DNA of 64,000 nucleotides from Hoeflea sp. (GCF_002733955.1 NZ_NVXQ01000002.1:124001-188000), one strand, 5' to 3'; counted from the first letter of the stretch, positions 1-10,264 are shown. A program made the numbers and translations. The notes: generated from the sequence alone by a model not told the origin.

Positions 1-237
1 ATCAAGGCCGAATGCGGCGGCGCCTGCGCCTGCGCCACCTGCCATGTCCATGTTGCACCCGAGTGGACCGATCAGCTGCACCCGATCGAAGCCGAGGAAG
101 AAGACATGCTCGACCAGGCCTTTGACGTGCGCGACAATTCCCGGCTGTCCTGCCAGTTGCTGATGAGCGAGGAACTCGACGGCCTGGAAGTCACGCTCGC
201 CCCGGGCACCGAGGCCAAGGACCGTGCCGCCGCCTGA
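1..237 (+). CDS. 2Fe-2S ferredoxin, C-terminal part (5' truncated by window edge)
   Basis: Frame 1 is open from base 1 to TGA at 235-237: IKAECGGACACATCHVHVAPEWTDQL...SRLSCQLLMSEELDGLEV; CxxxxCxxC...C pattern of adrenodoxin-type ferredoxins. Confidence 0.85.
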   Translation: MKAECGGACACATCHVHVAPEWTDQLHPIEAEEEDMLDQAFDVRDNSRLSCQLLMSEELDGLEVTLAPGTEAKDRAAA

Positions 238-323
238 ACCGGGCCGGGCACGCGAAATTTCGACATTCGGGCGTCGCGCGCGCTGCTTGCGCGAGGTGAC
301 ACGCTCATGCCAGTTTGCGATCC

Positions 324-1220
324 ATGATCGACAAGCTCGAATTTTTCATTGTTCTGGCCCGCGAGCGCCATTTTGGCCGCGCCGCGGAAGCCTGTGGCGT
401 CACCCAGCCGACGCTCTCGGCCTCCCTCAAGCAGCTTGAAGATCAGCTGGGCGTCACCCTGGTGCAGCGCGGCTCGCGGTTTCAGGGCCTGACTCCGGAA
501 GGCCAGCGCGTTCTTGAATGGGCGCGGCGCATTGTCGGCGACACCCGCACGATGCGTGAGGAGATGAAGGCCGCCCGCAAGGGCCTGTCGGGACACGCCC
601 GCATCGCCGTCATCCCCACCGCCACCTATATGGTCACCGACCTCACGGTCGCCTTCACTGAAAAGCATCCGGCTGTCACACTGTCGGTGACTTCCTGCAC
701 CAGTTACGAGGTGCTGTCGCGGCTGGAAAATTTCGAGATTGATGTCGGCATCAGTTATCTCGAAAACGAGCCGACGGGCCGGGTCGCCACCGTCCCGCTC
801 TATGCCGAGCGCTACCAGCTGATCACCTCTGCGGGCCAAGATTACGCCGACCGGACTTCGGTCAGCTGGTCGGAAGTGGCCACCCTCCCGCTGTGCCTGC
901 TGACGCCCGACATGCAGAACCGGCGCATCATCAACCAGCACCTGGCCGAGGCCGGCGCCACGGCCAAGCCGACGCTCGAATCCAACTCGATGATCGTGCT
1001 GTTTTCCCATATCCGCACCGGCCGCTGGGCCTCGATCATGCCGGTCAACCTGGCTGAAACGCTGGGGTTTGGCGATGACATCAAGTCGATCCCGATCGTC
1101 GAACCGGATGCGCATCACGTCGTCGGCATGATTGCCGCGCCGCGCGAGCCGCACACCCCCATTGTCTCGGCCCTGTTGCACGAAGCGCGGGTCTTCGCCC
1201 GCACGCTTGCACAACGATAG
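324..1220 (+). CDS. LysR-family transcriptional regulator, probable regulator of the fds operon
   Basis: N-terminal LTTR HTH (MIDKLEFFIVLARERHFGRAAEACGVTQPTLSASLKQLEDQLG) plus substrate-binding domain; directly upstream of fdsG. Confidence 0.9.
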   Translation: MIDKLEFFIVLARERHFGRAAEACGVTQPTLSASLKQLEDQLGVTLVQRGSRFQGLTPEGQRVLEWARRIVGDTRTMREEMKAARKGLSGHARIAVIPTATYMVTDLTVAFTEKHPAVTLSVTSCTSYEVLSRLENFEIDVGISYLENEPTGRVATVPLYAERYQLITSAGQDYADRTSVSWSEVATLPLCLLTPDMQNRRIINQHLAEAGATAKPTLESNSMIVLFSHIRTGRWASIMPVNLAETLGFGDDIKSIPIVEPDAHHVVGMIAAPREPHTPIVSALLHEARVFARTLAQR

Positions 1221-1313
1221 AAGTTTTCTATCGCACAACGAATATGCTGACTTGATTCAATGCTTTGTTAGGGGCGTAGTGGATATTCTGCCACGTCGTT
1301 GGAGGGTATTGGC

Positions 1314-1793
1314 ATGGAATCACGCAGCATGGACGCCGAAATCGCGTCGCGCACCGAGGCCATTGTCGGACGGTTGAAGCCGCTCGAGGGCCCGTTGCTG
1401 CCGATCCTGCATGATGTGCAGAAGGAATTTGGCTATGTGCCGAAGGCGGCCCTGCCCGTGATCGCCAACGGCCTCAACCTGTCGCGCGCCGAGGTTCATG
1501 GCGTTGTCAGCTTCTACCATGATTACCGCGAGGCGCCTGCGGGCCGTCATGTCATCAAGATGTGCCGCGCCGAAGCCTGCCAGTCGATGGGCGGCGATGA
1601 GCTCGGCGAGCGGCTCCTTGGCCTTCTTGGCGTCGACTGGCACGGGACCAGCGGCGATGGCGCGGTCACGATAGAGCCGGTCTATTGCCTCGGCCTGTGC
1701 GCCTGCGCGCCAGCGGCCATGGTCGATGGCCAGGTGATAAGCAGACTCGACGAGAAGATGGTGACCGAACTGGCCAGGGCGGTGAAGGCATGA
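1314..1793 (+). CDS. fdsG: NAD-dependent formate dehydrogenase gamma subunit (NuoE-like)
   Basis: NuoE-type thioredoxin-like 2Fe-2S protein (GVVSFYHDYR, CRAEACQSMGG, VYCLGLCACAPA); first gene of fds operon. Confidence 0.92.
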   Translation: MESRSMDAEIASRTEAIVGRLKPLEGPLLPILHDVQKEFGYVPKAALPVIANGLNLSRAEVHGVVSFYHDYREAPAGRHVIKMCRAEACQSMGGDELGERLLGLLGVDWHGTSGDGAVTIEPVYCLGLCACAPAAMVDGQVISRLDEKMVTELARAVKA

Positions 1794-3361
1794 GCGTGAA
1801 GATTTACATTCCCGGTGATTCCGGCGCGGTGGCGCTGGGCGCTGACCGGCTGGCGCTCTCGATGCAGAAAGCGGTTCGAGCACAGAACCTTGATGCGGTG
1901 ATTATCCGCAATGGCTCGCGCGGGCTTTACTGGCTCGAGCCGATGGTCGAAGTCGAAACGGAGACGGGCAGGATTGCCTACGGTCCGGTCCGGGCCTCCG
2001 ACGTCGACGGCCTTCTAGCTGCGGGACTTCTAGAGGGCGGCGACCATCCGCTGCTTCTGGGCGATCCCGAAGCGCTTCCGTTTCTTAAGCGTCAGACACG
2101 GCTTACCTTTGCCCGTTGTGGCATCACCGATCCGCTGTCGCTCGACGATTACCGCAAACATGGCGGCCTGGCAGGCCTGACCAATGCCGTTGCCATGGAG
2201 CCCAAGGCCATCGTCACCCAGGTGACCGAGTCCGGCTTGCGTGGCCGCGGCGGCGCCGGCTTCCCGACCGGCATCAAGTGGAACACCGTGCTGGAGGCGC
2301 AAGCGCCACAGAAATACATCGTCTGCAACGCCGACGAGGGCGATTCGGGTACCTTTGCCGACCGCATGATCATGGAAGGCGATCCGTTCCTGGTGATCGA
2401 AGGCATGATCATCGCTGGCATCGCCACCGGGGCGACCAAGGGCTATGTCTATCTCCGCTCCGAATACCCGCACGCCATCCTGGCGATGAACCGCGCGGTT
2501 GTCATTGCCCGCGAGGCCGGCGTTCTGGGCGCATCCGTGCTCGGCTCCGATCATGCCTTCGATATGGAAATCCGTGTCGGCGCCGGCGCTTATGTCTGCG
2601 GCGAGGAAACGGCACTGCTCGAAAGCCTCGAGGGCCGCCGCGGCGTGGTTCGGGCCAAGCCGCCGCTGCCCGCCCACAAGGGCTTTCTTGGCCGCCCGAC
2701 GGTGATCAACAATGTGATCTCGCTCGCATCGGTGCCGGTCATTATGGACAAGGGCGCGGACTATTACCGCGATTTCGGCATGGGCCGTTCGCGCGGCACC
2801 ATTCCGATCCAGATCGCGGGCAACGTCAAGCATGGCGGGCTGTTCGAAGCAGCCTTCGGCATGACTTTGGGCGAGCTGATTGACGATATCGGCGGCGGGA
2901 CCGCCACCGGACGCCCGGTCAAGGCGGTCCAGGTCGGCGGACCGCTGGGCGCCTATTTTCCGCGCGAACTGTTCGACACGCCATTTGATTACGAGGCCTT
3001 TGCCGGCAAGGACGGCCTGATCGGCCACGCCGGGATCGTGGTGTTCGACGACAGCGCAGACATGCTCAAGCAGGCGCGTTTCGCCTTTGAATTCTGTGCC
3101 GTTGAAAGCTGCGGCAAGTGCACCCCCTGCCGCATCGGCTCGACCCGCGGCGTCGAGGTGGCCGACAAGATCCGCGACGGCATCGAGACCGAGAGCCAGA
3201 TCACGCTGATGACGGATCTGTGCAATACCATGAAATTCGGCTCGCTCTGTGCGCTCGGCGGCTTCACGCCGTATCCGGTGATGAGCGCACTAACGCATTT
3301 TCCCGATGACTTTCGTCCGACCCCGGGCATGAAAAGCCCCATGCCCCAGGCCGCGGAGTAA
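1790..3361 (+). CDS. fdsB: NAD-dependent formate dehydrogenase beta subunit (NuoF-like)
   Basis: NuoF motifs (GLRGRGGAGFPTGIKW, NADEGDSGTFADR, ESCGKCTPCRIG); ATG at 1790 overlaps the fdsG stop. Confidence 0.95.
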   Translation: MSVKIYIPGDSGAVALGADRLALSMQKAVRAQNLDAVIIRNGSRGLYWLEPMVEVETETGRIAYGPVRASDVDGLLAAGLLEGGDHPLLLGDPEALPFLKRQTRLTFARCGITDPLSLDDYRKHGGLAGLTNAVAMEPKAIVTQVTESGLRGRGGAGFPTGIKWNTVLEAQAPQKYIVCNADEGDSGTFADRMIMEGDPFLVIEGMIIAGIATGATKGYVYLRSEYPHAILAMNRAVVIAREAGVLGASVLGSDHAFDMEIRVGAGAYVCGEETALLESLEGRRGVVRAKPPLPAHKGFLGRPTVINNVISLASVPVIMDKGADYYRDFGMGRSRGTIPIQIAGNVKHGGLFEAAFGMTLGELIDDIGGGTATGRPVKAVQVGGPLGAYFPRELFDTPFDYEAFAGKDGLIGHAGIVVFDDSADMLKQARFAFEFCAVESCGKCTPCRIGSTRGVEVADKIRDGIETESQITLMTDLCNTMKFGSLCALGGFTPYPVMSALTHFPDDFRPTPGMKSPMPQAAE

Positions 3362-3366
3362 GAACC

Positions 3367-6252
3367 ATGACGCTGATCCAGGAAATCGACTACGGCACCC
3401 CGGCCTCCAAGGCTGAAAAATCCGTTCGCCTCGTCATAGACGGCAACACCATCGAAGTGCCTGAAGGCACCTCGGTGATGCGCGCCTCGATGGAAGCGGG
3501 CATTCAGGTGCCAAAGCTCTGCGCCACCGACATGGTCGATGCCTTCGGCTCCTGCCGTCTCTGCCTGGTCGAGATCGAGGGCCGCAACGGCACGCCCGCC
3601 TCCTGCACCACACCGGTCAGCGAAGGCATGGTGGTCCACACCCAGACCGGGCGGCTGAAAGACATCCGCCGCGGGGTGATGGAGCTTTATATTTCCGACC
3701 ATCCGCTTGACTGCCTGACCTGTGCGGCCAATGGCGATTGCGAGCTGCAGGACATGGCCGGGGCCGTTGGCCTGCGCGACGTCCGCTACGGCTATGACGG
3801 CGAGAACCACGTCAAGGCGCGGCAGAACGGCGAAGCCAATCCGCGCTACATGGCGAAAGACGAGAGCAACCCCTATTTCACCTATGATCCGGCCAAGTGC
3901 ATTGTCTGTTCGCGCTGCGTGCGCGCCTGCGAGGAAGTGCAGGGCACGTTTGCGCTGACGATCGAGGGCAGGGGCTTTGAAAGCCGCGTTTCGCCCGGCA
4001 TGCACGAGAGCTTCATGAATTCCGAATGCGTCTCCTGCGGCGCCTGTGTGCAGGCCTGCCCGACGGCGACGCTACAGGAAAAATCCGTGATCGAGATCGG
4101 CCAGCCCGAGCATTCGGTGGTCACAACTTGCGCCTATTGCGGCGTCGGCTGCTCGTTCAAGGCCGAGATGCGGGGCGAGGAAGTTGTCCGCATGGTGCCG
4201 TGGAAGGACGGTAAGGCCAATCGCGGCCATTCATGCGTCAAGGGCCGCTTTGCCTGGGGCTATGCCACCCACCAGGACCGCATTCTCAACCCGATGGTGC
4301 GCGAAAAGATCACCGATCCCTGGCGCGAAGTGACCTGGGACGAGGCCTTTGCCCATGTCGCCAAGGAAATGCGCCGCATCCAGTTCCAGTACGGCAAGGG
4401 CGCCATCGGCGGCATCACCTCGTCGCGCTGCACCAATGAAGAAACCTTCCTGGTCCAGAAGCTGGTGCGCGCCGGCTTCGGCAACAACAATGTCGACACC
4501 TGCGCCCGCGTCTGCCACTCGCCCACCGGCTACGGCCTCGGCAAGGCGTTCGGCACCTCGGCCGGCACGCAGGACTTTGATTCCGTTGAGCATACCGACG
4601 TGGTCATCGTCATCGGCGCCAACCCGACCGATGGCCACCCGGTGTTCGCCTCGCGGCTAAAAAAACGCCTGCGTGAAGGCGCCAAGCTGATCGTCATCGA
4701 CCCGCGCCGCATCGACCTTGTACGCTCGCCCCATGTCGAGGCCAGCCATCATCTGCCCTTGAAGCCCGGCACCAATGTCGCCGTGCTGACGGCGCTGGCG
4801 CATGTGATTGTCACCGAAGGCCTGTTTGACGAGGCCTTCATTCGCGAGCGCTGCGACTGGTCGGAGTTCGAGGACTGGGCCAGCTTCGTTGCCGAACCCG
4901 CCAATTCGCCAGAAACCACCGAGGCCTACACCGGTGTGCCGGCGGACGAACTGCGCGGCGCAGCAAGGCTTTATGCGCGGGGCGGCAATGGCGCGATCTA
5001 TTACGGCCTTGGTGTCACCGAACACAGCCAGGGCTCGACCACGGTGATGGCGATTGCCAACCTCGCCATGGCCACCGGCAATATCGGCCGGCCCGGCGTC
5101 GGCGTGAATCCGCTCCGGGGCCAGAACAACGTGCAGGGCGCCTGCGACATGGGCTCGTTCCCGCACGAGCTGCCCGGCTACCGGCACATTTCCGGCTCGG
5201 AAGTCCGCGACGTGTTCGAAAAACTCTGGGGCGTGGAGCTCGATCACGAGCCCGGACTGCGCATTCCCAATATGCTCGATGCGGCTGTCGACGGCACGTT
5301 CCGCGGCATCTACATCCAGGGCGAGGACATCCTGCAGTCCGATCCCGACACCAAGCACGTCAAGGCCGGGCTGGAAGCGATGGAATGCGTCGTCGTCCAT
5401 GACCTGTTCCTCAACGAGACCGCCAATTACGCCCATGTCTTCCTGCCCGGCTCGACCTTCCTCGAAAAGGACGGCACCTTCACCAATGCCGAACGCCGCA
5501 TCAACCGCGTGCGCAAGGTGATGAGCCCGAAGAACGGCCTGGCCGACTGGGAGGTCACGCTCAAGCTGGCGCAAGCCATGGGGCTGGACTGGAATTACAA
5601 TCATCCGTCTGAAATCATGGATGAAATCGCCGCTACTACACCGAGCTTCGCCAAGGTGAGCTACCAGCTGCTGGAAGAAAAAGGCTCGGTGCAATGGCCC
5701 TGCAACGAGGCGAAGCCTGACGGCACGCCGGTCATGCATCTCGACGGTTTCGTGCGCGGCAAGGGCAAGTTCATCCGCACCGAATATGTTGCGACCGACG
5801 AGCGCTCCGGTCCGCGTTTCCCGCTGCTTTTGACCACCGGCCGCATCCTGAGCCAATACAATGTCGGCGCCCAGACACGGCGCACCGACAATGTCGCCTG
5901 GCACGCCGAAGACCGGCTGGAAATCCACCCGCATGACGCAGAGCAGCGCGGCATCCGCGAAGGCGATCTGGTCAAGCTCGCCAGCCGTTCCGGGGAAACA
6001 GCGCTGCGCTCGACCATTACCGAACGCGTCGCGCCCGGCGTGGTCTACACCACCTTCCACCATCCCGGCACCCAGGCCAATGTGATCACCACCGATTACA
6101 CCGACTGGGCCACCAACTGCCCGGAATACAAAGTGACGGCGGTGCAGGTGTCGCCATCCAACGGCCCCACGGTCTGGCAGGAAGAGTATGACGCGCAGGC
6201 CACCCAGTCGCGCCGCATCCTGCCGCTGGATGCGCTGGAACCCGCGGAGTAG
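3367..6252 (+). CDS. fdsA: Formate dehydrogenase alpha subunit, molybdopterin, Cys-type active site
   Basis: NuoG-like N-terminus with 2Fe-2S and 4Fe-4S clusters followed by a molybdopterin domain; DTCARVCHSPTGYGL has Cys where E. coli FdhF has Sec. Confidence 0.96.
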   Translation: MTLIQEIDYGTPASKAEKSVRLVIDGNTIEVPEGTSVMRASMEAGIQVPKLCATDMVDAFGSCRLCLVEIEGRNGTPASCTTPVSEGMVVHTQTGRLKDIRRGVMELYISDHPLDCLTCAANGDCELQDMAGAVGLRDVRYGYDGENHVKARQNGEANPRYMAKDESNPYFTYDPAKCIVCSRCVRACEEVQGTFALTIEGRGFESRVSPGMHESFMNSECVSCGACVQACPTATLQEKSVIEIGQPEHSVVTTCAYCGVGCSFKAEMRGEEVVRMVPWKDGKANRGHSCVKGRFAWGYATHQDRILNPMVREKITDPWREVTWDEAFAHVAKEMRRIQFQYGKGAIGGITSSRCTNEETFLVQKLVRAGFGNNNVDTCARVCHSPTGYGLGKAFGTSAGTQDFDSVEHTDVVIVIGANPTDGHPVFASRLKKRLREGAKLIVIDPRRIDLVRSPHVEASHHLPLKPGTNVAVLTALAHVIVTEGLFDEAFIRERCDWSEFEDWASFVAEPANSPETTEAYTGVPADELRGAARLYARGGNGAIYYGLGVTEHSQGSTTVMAIANLAMATGNIGRPGVGVNPLRGQNNVQGACDMGSFPHELPGYRHISGSEVRDVFEKLWGVELDHEPGLRIPNMLDAAVDGTFRGIYIQGEDILQSDPDTKHVKAGLEAMECVVVHDLFLNETANYAHVFLPGSTFLEKDGTFTNAERRINRVRKVMSPKNGLADWEVTLKLAQAMGLDWNYNHPSEIMDEIAATTPSFAKVSYQLLEEKGSVQWPCNEAKPDGTPVMHLDGFVRGKGKFIRTEYVATDERSGPRFPLLLTTGRILSQYNVGAQTRRTDNVAWHAEDRLEIHPHDAEQRGIREGDLVKLASRSGETALRSTITERVAPGVVYTTFHHPGTQANVITTDYTDWATNCPEYKVTAVQVSPSNGPTVWQEEYDAQATQSRRILPLDALEPAE

Positions 6253-6285
6253 ACCGGCGATGGCGTTGGCGAAAGGATCAGTCTG

Positions 6286-7116
6286 ATGACCGGTCGCGGT
6301 CCCAGCACGACCAGGGCAAACCGCATCGCGGTGAGGGCAGGGGTGGCCACGCCCGGACACCGCGCCCTGCCTGAAGAAGTGCCGGTGGCGCTGTCCTTTG
6401 GCGGCACCACCCAGGCGGTGATGATGGCGACGCCGGCGGATCTCGAAGATTTCTGCATCGGGTTCGCCTTGTCCGAAGCCATTATCGGCACCGCTGGAGA
6501 CGTGGTTGAACTCGAGATTGTCGAGGTGGATCAGGGCTTTGACGTCCAGATGCGGCTGGGGGGCGCGGTTCAGGGCGCGTTTGCCGCCCGCCGCCGCAAG
6601 ATGGCCGGACCCGTCGGCTGCGGTCTCTGTGGCATCGAATCGATCGACGAGGCGCTCCGTGCGCTGCCGGCGCGCAGCGAGGTCGAGCTGGAATTGAATT
6701 CTGGCGATGTGCGCGAGGCTGTGCGCTCGCTGTCGATGCAGCAGAAGCTGCGGGCCGAGACCGGTGCGGTGCATGCCGCGGGCTTCTATCATCCGGACAA
6801 GGGCATGCTCTGCGTGCGCGAGGATGTCGGCCGCCACAATGCGCTCGACAAGCTGATTGGCGCCATGGCGCGCAGCGGGCTCAATCCAGCCGAGGGCGCG
6901 ATCGTGATCACCAGCCGCGTGTCCGTCGACATGGTGCAAAAGGCGGTGATCGCCGGCACCGGAGTGTTGATCGCGGTCTCCGCACCCACCGCGCTTGCGG
7001 TCCGCACCGCCGAAGCCGCGGGTCTGACGTTGGTGGCAATCGCCCGCGGCGCCGATTTCGAGGTGTTCAGCCGGCCCAACCGGATTTCAAAGGGAGTTGA
7101 AAGCGATGTCGCCTGA
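6286..7116 (+). CDS. fdhD: Formate dehydrogenase accessory sulfurtransferase FdhD (FdsC)
   Basis: GPVGCGLCGIES CxxC motif and REDVGRHNALDKLIG signature of FdhD. Confidence 0.95.
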   Translation: MTGRGPSTTRANRIAVRAGVATPGHRALPEEVPVALSFGGTTQAVMMATPADLEDFCIGFALSEAIIGTAGDVVELEIVEVDQGFDVQMRLGGAVQGAFAARRRKMAGPVGCGLCGIESIDEALRALPARSEVELELNSGDVREAVRSLSMQQKLRAETGAVHAAGFYHPDKGMLCVREDVGRHNALDKLIGAMARSGLNPAEGAIVITSRVSVDMVQKAVIAGTGVLIAVSAPTALAVRTAEAAGLTLVAIARGADFEVFSRPNRISKGVESDVA

Positions 7117-7339
7117 CAAGATGCGCTACCAGGCCAACCAGATCGCCACCTTCTTTGCCTCCCAGCCGGAAGACGAGCAGATCGACGGCGTTGCCGATCA
7201 CATCAACAAGTTCTGGGATCCACGCATGCGCTCGCAACTGTTCGAGATCGCGGACCAAAGCACCGAAGGCTTCAAGCCGATGGTTGTGGCGGCACTTGCG
7301 AAGATCAACCGCCCGGAAAAGATCGGCTCTGCCGGCTGA
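7106..7339 (+). CDS. fdsD: Formate dehydrogenase delta subunit
   Basis: MSPDKMRYQANQIATFFASQPEDEQIDGVADHINKFWDPRMRSQL: FdsD-like small protein at the operon end; ATG overlaps the fdhD 3' end. Confidence 0.9.
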   Translation: MSPDKMRYQANQIATFFASQPEDEQIDGVADHINKFWDPRMRSQLFEIADQSTEGFKPMVVAALAKINRPEKIGSAG

Positions 7340-7516
7340 GCCCGTACCGTGTGACGAAAGCCACCTGCATCGCCGACGACTTGCACCGGCTGAAGCTGGA
7401 CGACGACTGCTGCGGCTGACTATTGTTTTCAACCCGCCTTCTGGCGGATTATCCGGTGCACAAACCAGCCAACCAGACGCTTATCAATCGGCGCCGTGAC
7501 CTCTATGGTGACGCCC

Positions 7517-7987
7517 ATGGACGCTTTCATCCCACCACTAGAGCCTGATATCGAGTTCGTTAGGCTGCGGAAAACCGAAGAAACCTTTGGCATGACGTTT
7601 GAAATCAAACGCGATGCCATGGCGCAGCACATCATCCCGCGGTGGGGCTGGGATGAAGTTCAGCAGTTGCAAATTCACCGCAATCATTTTGACGCCAAAC
7701 CGTTTTTCCGGATCGACCTTGAAGGCCGCTGTGTCGGAGTTGTCTCGGTCCTTGCCATATCAGATCATGTTCGATTGGGTGAATTCTACCTGCTCGGCGA
7801 TTTCCGCGGCAAGGGGCTGGGGACCCGGATCCTGAGACACTGCCTGTCATGCGCCGATGAAATCGGGCTGCCGGTCAGGCTTGAGTATCTGAAATGGAAC
7901 CCGGTCAGACATCTCTATCTCAGACACGGATTTTCGGTGATCAGTGAAAACGATATTCACTATTTCCTGGAGCGCCCGATCGCCTAG
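7517..7987 (+). CDS. GNAT-family N-acetyltransferase
   Basis: C-terminal GNAT pattern (GEFYLLGDFRGKGLGTRILRHCL...LYLRHGF); start could also be 7496 or 7508. Confidence 0.8.
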   Translation: MDAFIPPLEPDIEFVRLRKTEETFGMTFEIKRDAMAQHIIPRWGWDEVQQLQIHRNHFDAKPFFRIDLEGRCVGVVSVLAISDHVRLGEFYLLGDFRGKGLGTRILRHCLSCADEIGLPVRLEYLKWNPVRHLYLRHGFSVISENDIHYFLERPIA

Positions 7988-8030
7988 GTTGCCCGGGACG
8001 TGGCTGACCCGGTTTGACTGCGCCCGTGCA

Positions 8031-8666
8031 TTACAGCGGCGTGAGCAACCAGACGCGTTCCTTCGCTTCCACGCCCTTGAAACCACCCGACACGTCTCCG
8101 ATGCTCAGGGTTGAAACGGTATAGCGTTCTGCATAGTATCGGTTGATTTCGTCAGCCGGGATGGAAAAGGGCGGTCCATAAATCAGCGCCGGGTCGTATT
8201 CAAAGGTAACAAGAAGCTGAGGCGCGTTGCCGGTGATCTCGGCGACATGCGGCGCGTAGCCTGATCGCATATCTTCCGGCAAAGCCACAAGGGCAGCCCG
8301 GTCAAACACGGCATTGACCGGACCGAGCAGGGCAGGGGTGAGGTCGAAGATGTTGCCGACAAAGATGTCGATTTGGTCGGCGCTGTAGCGTTTCAGATTT
8401 CCGAGATCCGACACAGCCGGTTCAACGCCAAGTTCCTCAAACAATTGCTGGATTGCCAGTTCACTGAGCTCCGCCCCGGCCACCCGGTGGCCTTTTGACA
8501 AGAGCCAGCCGATATCGAGCGTCTTGCCGCAGAGCGGCACGAAGACGCGTGCATTATCCGCAAGGGACAGGGCCGGGAAATGCCTGACCAGCAGCGGATT
8601 GGGTTCGCTTTCGTGAAAGCCGATGCGACCGCTTTGCCACCGGTCATGCCAGAAATCATGTTCCAT
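8031..8666 (-). CDS. tpm: Thiopurine S-methyltransferase (TPMT family)
   Basis: MEHDFWHDRWQSGRIGFHESEPNPLLVRHFPAL...VFVPLCGKTLDIGWLLSKGHRVAGAELS is typical of bacterial TPMT. Confidence 0.92.
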   Translation of the reverse strand: MEHDFWHDRWQSGRIGFHESEPNPLLVRHFPALSLADNARVFVPLCGKTLDIGWLLSKGHRVAGAELSELAIQQLFEELGVEPAVSDLGNLKRYSADQIDIFVGNIFDLTPALLGPVNAVFDRAALVALPEDMRSGYAPHVAEITGNAPQLLVTFEYDPALIYGPPFSIPADEINRYYAERYTVSTLSIGDVSGGFKGVEAKERVWLLTPL

Positions 8667-8679
8667 TCAGATCTCTTTC

Positions 8680-9396
8680 TCAGAAGAACAGCCGCCACAA
8701 TACAGGCAGCAGGATCGCCGTTGCCAGCGCATTGAGCCCCATGGCCAGGCCTGAGAAAGCGCCGGCGAGTTCGCCCGCCTGCAGCGCCCTTGCCGTGCCG
8801 ATGCCGTGGCTGGCGGTGCCGAGCGCCAGGCCGCGGGCGCGCCAGTCCTTCACCCCGATCAGCGAAAGCAGAGGCGGGCCGAGCACGGCGCCCAAGATCC
8901 CGGTCAGGATCACCAGCACGGCGGTGAGCGACGGCAGACCGCCGAGTTGCTCGGTGATGCCCATGGCGACCGGGGCGGTGACGGATTTCGGCGCCAGCGA
9001 CAACAGCGTCTCGCGGCTTGCGCCCAAGAGCCAGCCGAGGCCGACAGCGGTGCCGATGGCCGTCAGCGAGCCGCAGAGCAGGCTGGTAACAAGCGCCAGC
9101 GCCGAGCGGCGCACCCGGTCAAACTGTCGGTAAAGCGGTATCGCCAGTGCGACTGTTGCCGGCCCCAACAGGAAATGGACGAATTGCGCGCCTTCGAAAT
9201 AGGTCTCGTAGCTGGTACCGCTCAGCGTCAGCAGCGCGACCACGGCGATCACGGCGGTGAGCACCGGATTGAGAAACGGTTGTTGCCCCGACCGGTCATA
9301 GATCCAGCTTCCGGCCTGAAACGCCGCCAGCGTGAGCGTCAGGAACAGAAGCGGGCTGGCGCTGAGATAGACCCAGACCTCGTTGATGTCAGCCAT
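8680..9396 (-). CDS. LrgB/CidB-family membrane protein
   Basis: LrgB-like sequence (LGPATVALAIPLYRQ, LAPKSVTAPVAMGI, GTASHGIGTARALQ). Confidence 0.9.
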   Translation of the reverse strand: MADINEVWVYLSASPLLFLTLTLAAFQAGSWIYDRSGQQPFLNPVLTAVIAVVALLTLSGTSYETYFEGAQFVHFLLGPATVALAIPLYRQFDRVRRSALALVTSLLCGSLTAIGTAVGLGWLLGASRETLLSLAPKSVTAPVAMGITEQLGGLPSLTAVLVILTGILGAVLGPPLLSLIGVKDWRARGLALGTASHGIGTARALQAGELAGAFSGLAMGLNALATAILLPVLWRLFF

Positions 9397-9757
9397 TTTC
9401 GCTCTCCGCATTGCCCTCGGGCGCAGGGCGGGCCAGCCGGTTCATCACCAACGCGGTCACCGCGATGGTCGCCAGTGTCGAGCCGACAAGCGCCACCGAG
9501 ATCGGCAGCCAGTCCTGACCGAGCAGGCCCATATGCGCCATCACCCCGACGCCGGCCGGCACGAACAACAGCGCCAGATGCCTGAGCAGGCTGTCGGCGA
9601 CTGAGCCGACATCCTCCGGCACCGAACCCTTGATCGCCAGCAGACCAAATAGCAGCACCATGCCCGCGACCGGTCCGGGAACCGGCAGGCCGAGAAAGCG
9701 CGTGACCAGTTCACCGGCCAACTGGCAACTCAGAATGAGGGTGAGGGCGGAAAGCAT
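9389..9757 (-). CDS. LrgA/CidA-family holin-like membrane protein
   Basis: Small 4-TM protein with LrgA pattern (LPVPGPVAGMVLLF...HLALLFVPAGVGVM); overlaps lrgB-like start. Confidence 0.9.
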   Translation of the reverse strand: MLSALTLILSCQLAGELVTRFLGLPVPGPVAGMVLLFGLLAIKGSVPEDVGSVADSLLRHLALLFVPAGVGVMAHMGLLGQDWLPISVALVGSTLATIAVTALVMNRLARPAPEGNAESENG

Positions 9758-9826
9758 GGGCGAAACCTGTGAAGCGGTGGCAGGAATGGCGATAGTGCCA
9801 GATTCCGCGGGACAGCCCCACTCGTT

Positions 9827-10264
9827 TTATGTCAACGCACCAACACCAGCAGCCAGGGCGATATATCGGCCCACCTTGCCGATCGAGACCAGGATCAGAA
9901 ACCGCCACAGCGGCTCGCGCATGATGCCCGCGACAAGCGTCAGCGGATCGCCGATGACAGGCACCCAGGCCAGCAGCAGCGACCAGTAGCCGAAGCGCTG
10001 GTAGTGACGTTGCGCCCGGTCGAGCTGTGCCTCATTGGCCGGAAACCATTTCCGGTCACGAAAGTTTTCGACGCCGCGGCCGATCAGCCAATTGAGCACA
10101 GAGCCCAGAATATTGCCGAGGCTGGCGACCGCGACGAGCGCAACAACAGGCTGCTCTCCCAGCACCACGAGCCCGCCCATAACGCTTTCCGACTGCGCCG
10201 GGATCAGCGTTGCGGCCAGCAAGGCGGCAAGAAACAGGCTGCCATAGGCGGCGAGATCGGTCAT
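9827..10264 (-). CDS. YqaA/DedA-like small membrane protein
   Basis: MTDLAAYGSLFLAALLAATLIPAQSESVMGGLV...GNILGSVLNWLIGRG...RFLILVSIGKVGRYIALA. Confidence 0.8.
   Translation of the reverse strand: MTDLAAYGSLFLAALLAATLIPAQSESVMGGLVVLGEQPVVALVAVASLGNILGSVLNWLIGRGVENFRDRKWFPANEAQLDRAQRHYQRFGYWSLLLAWVPVIGDPLTLVAGIMREPLWRFLILVSIGKVGRYIALAAGVGALT

Noticed and set aside
3367-6252. Selenocysteine-type formate dehydrogenase
   Set aside because: Active-site codon region encodes Cys (DTCARVCHSP) and there is no in-frame TGA.
4657-6939. 760-aa minus-strand ORF opposite fdsA/fdhD
   Set aside because: Antisense to well-recognised genes; composition (His/Arg/Gly/Ala-rich, no motifs) is typical of shadow ORFs in GC-rich DNA.
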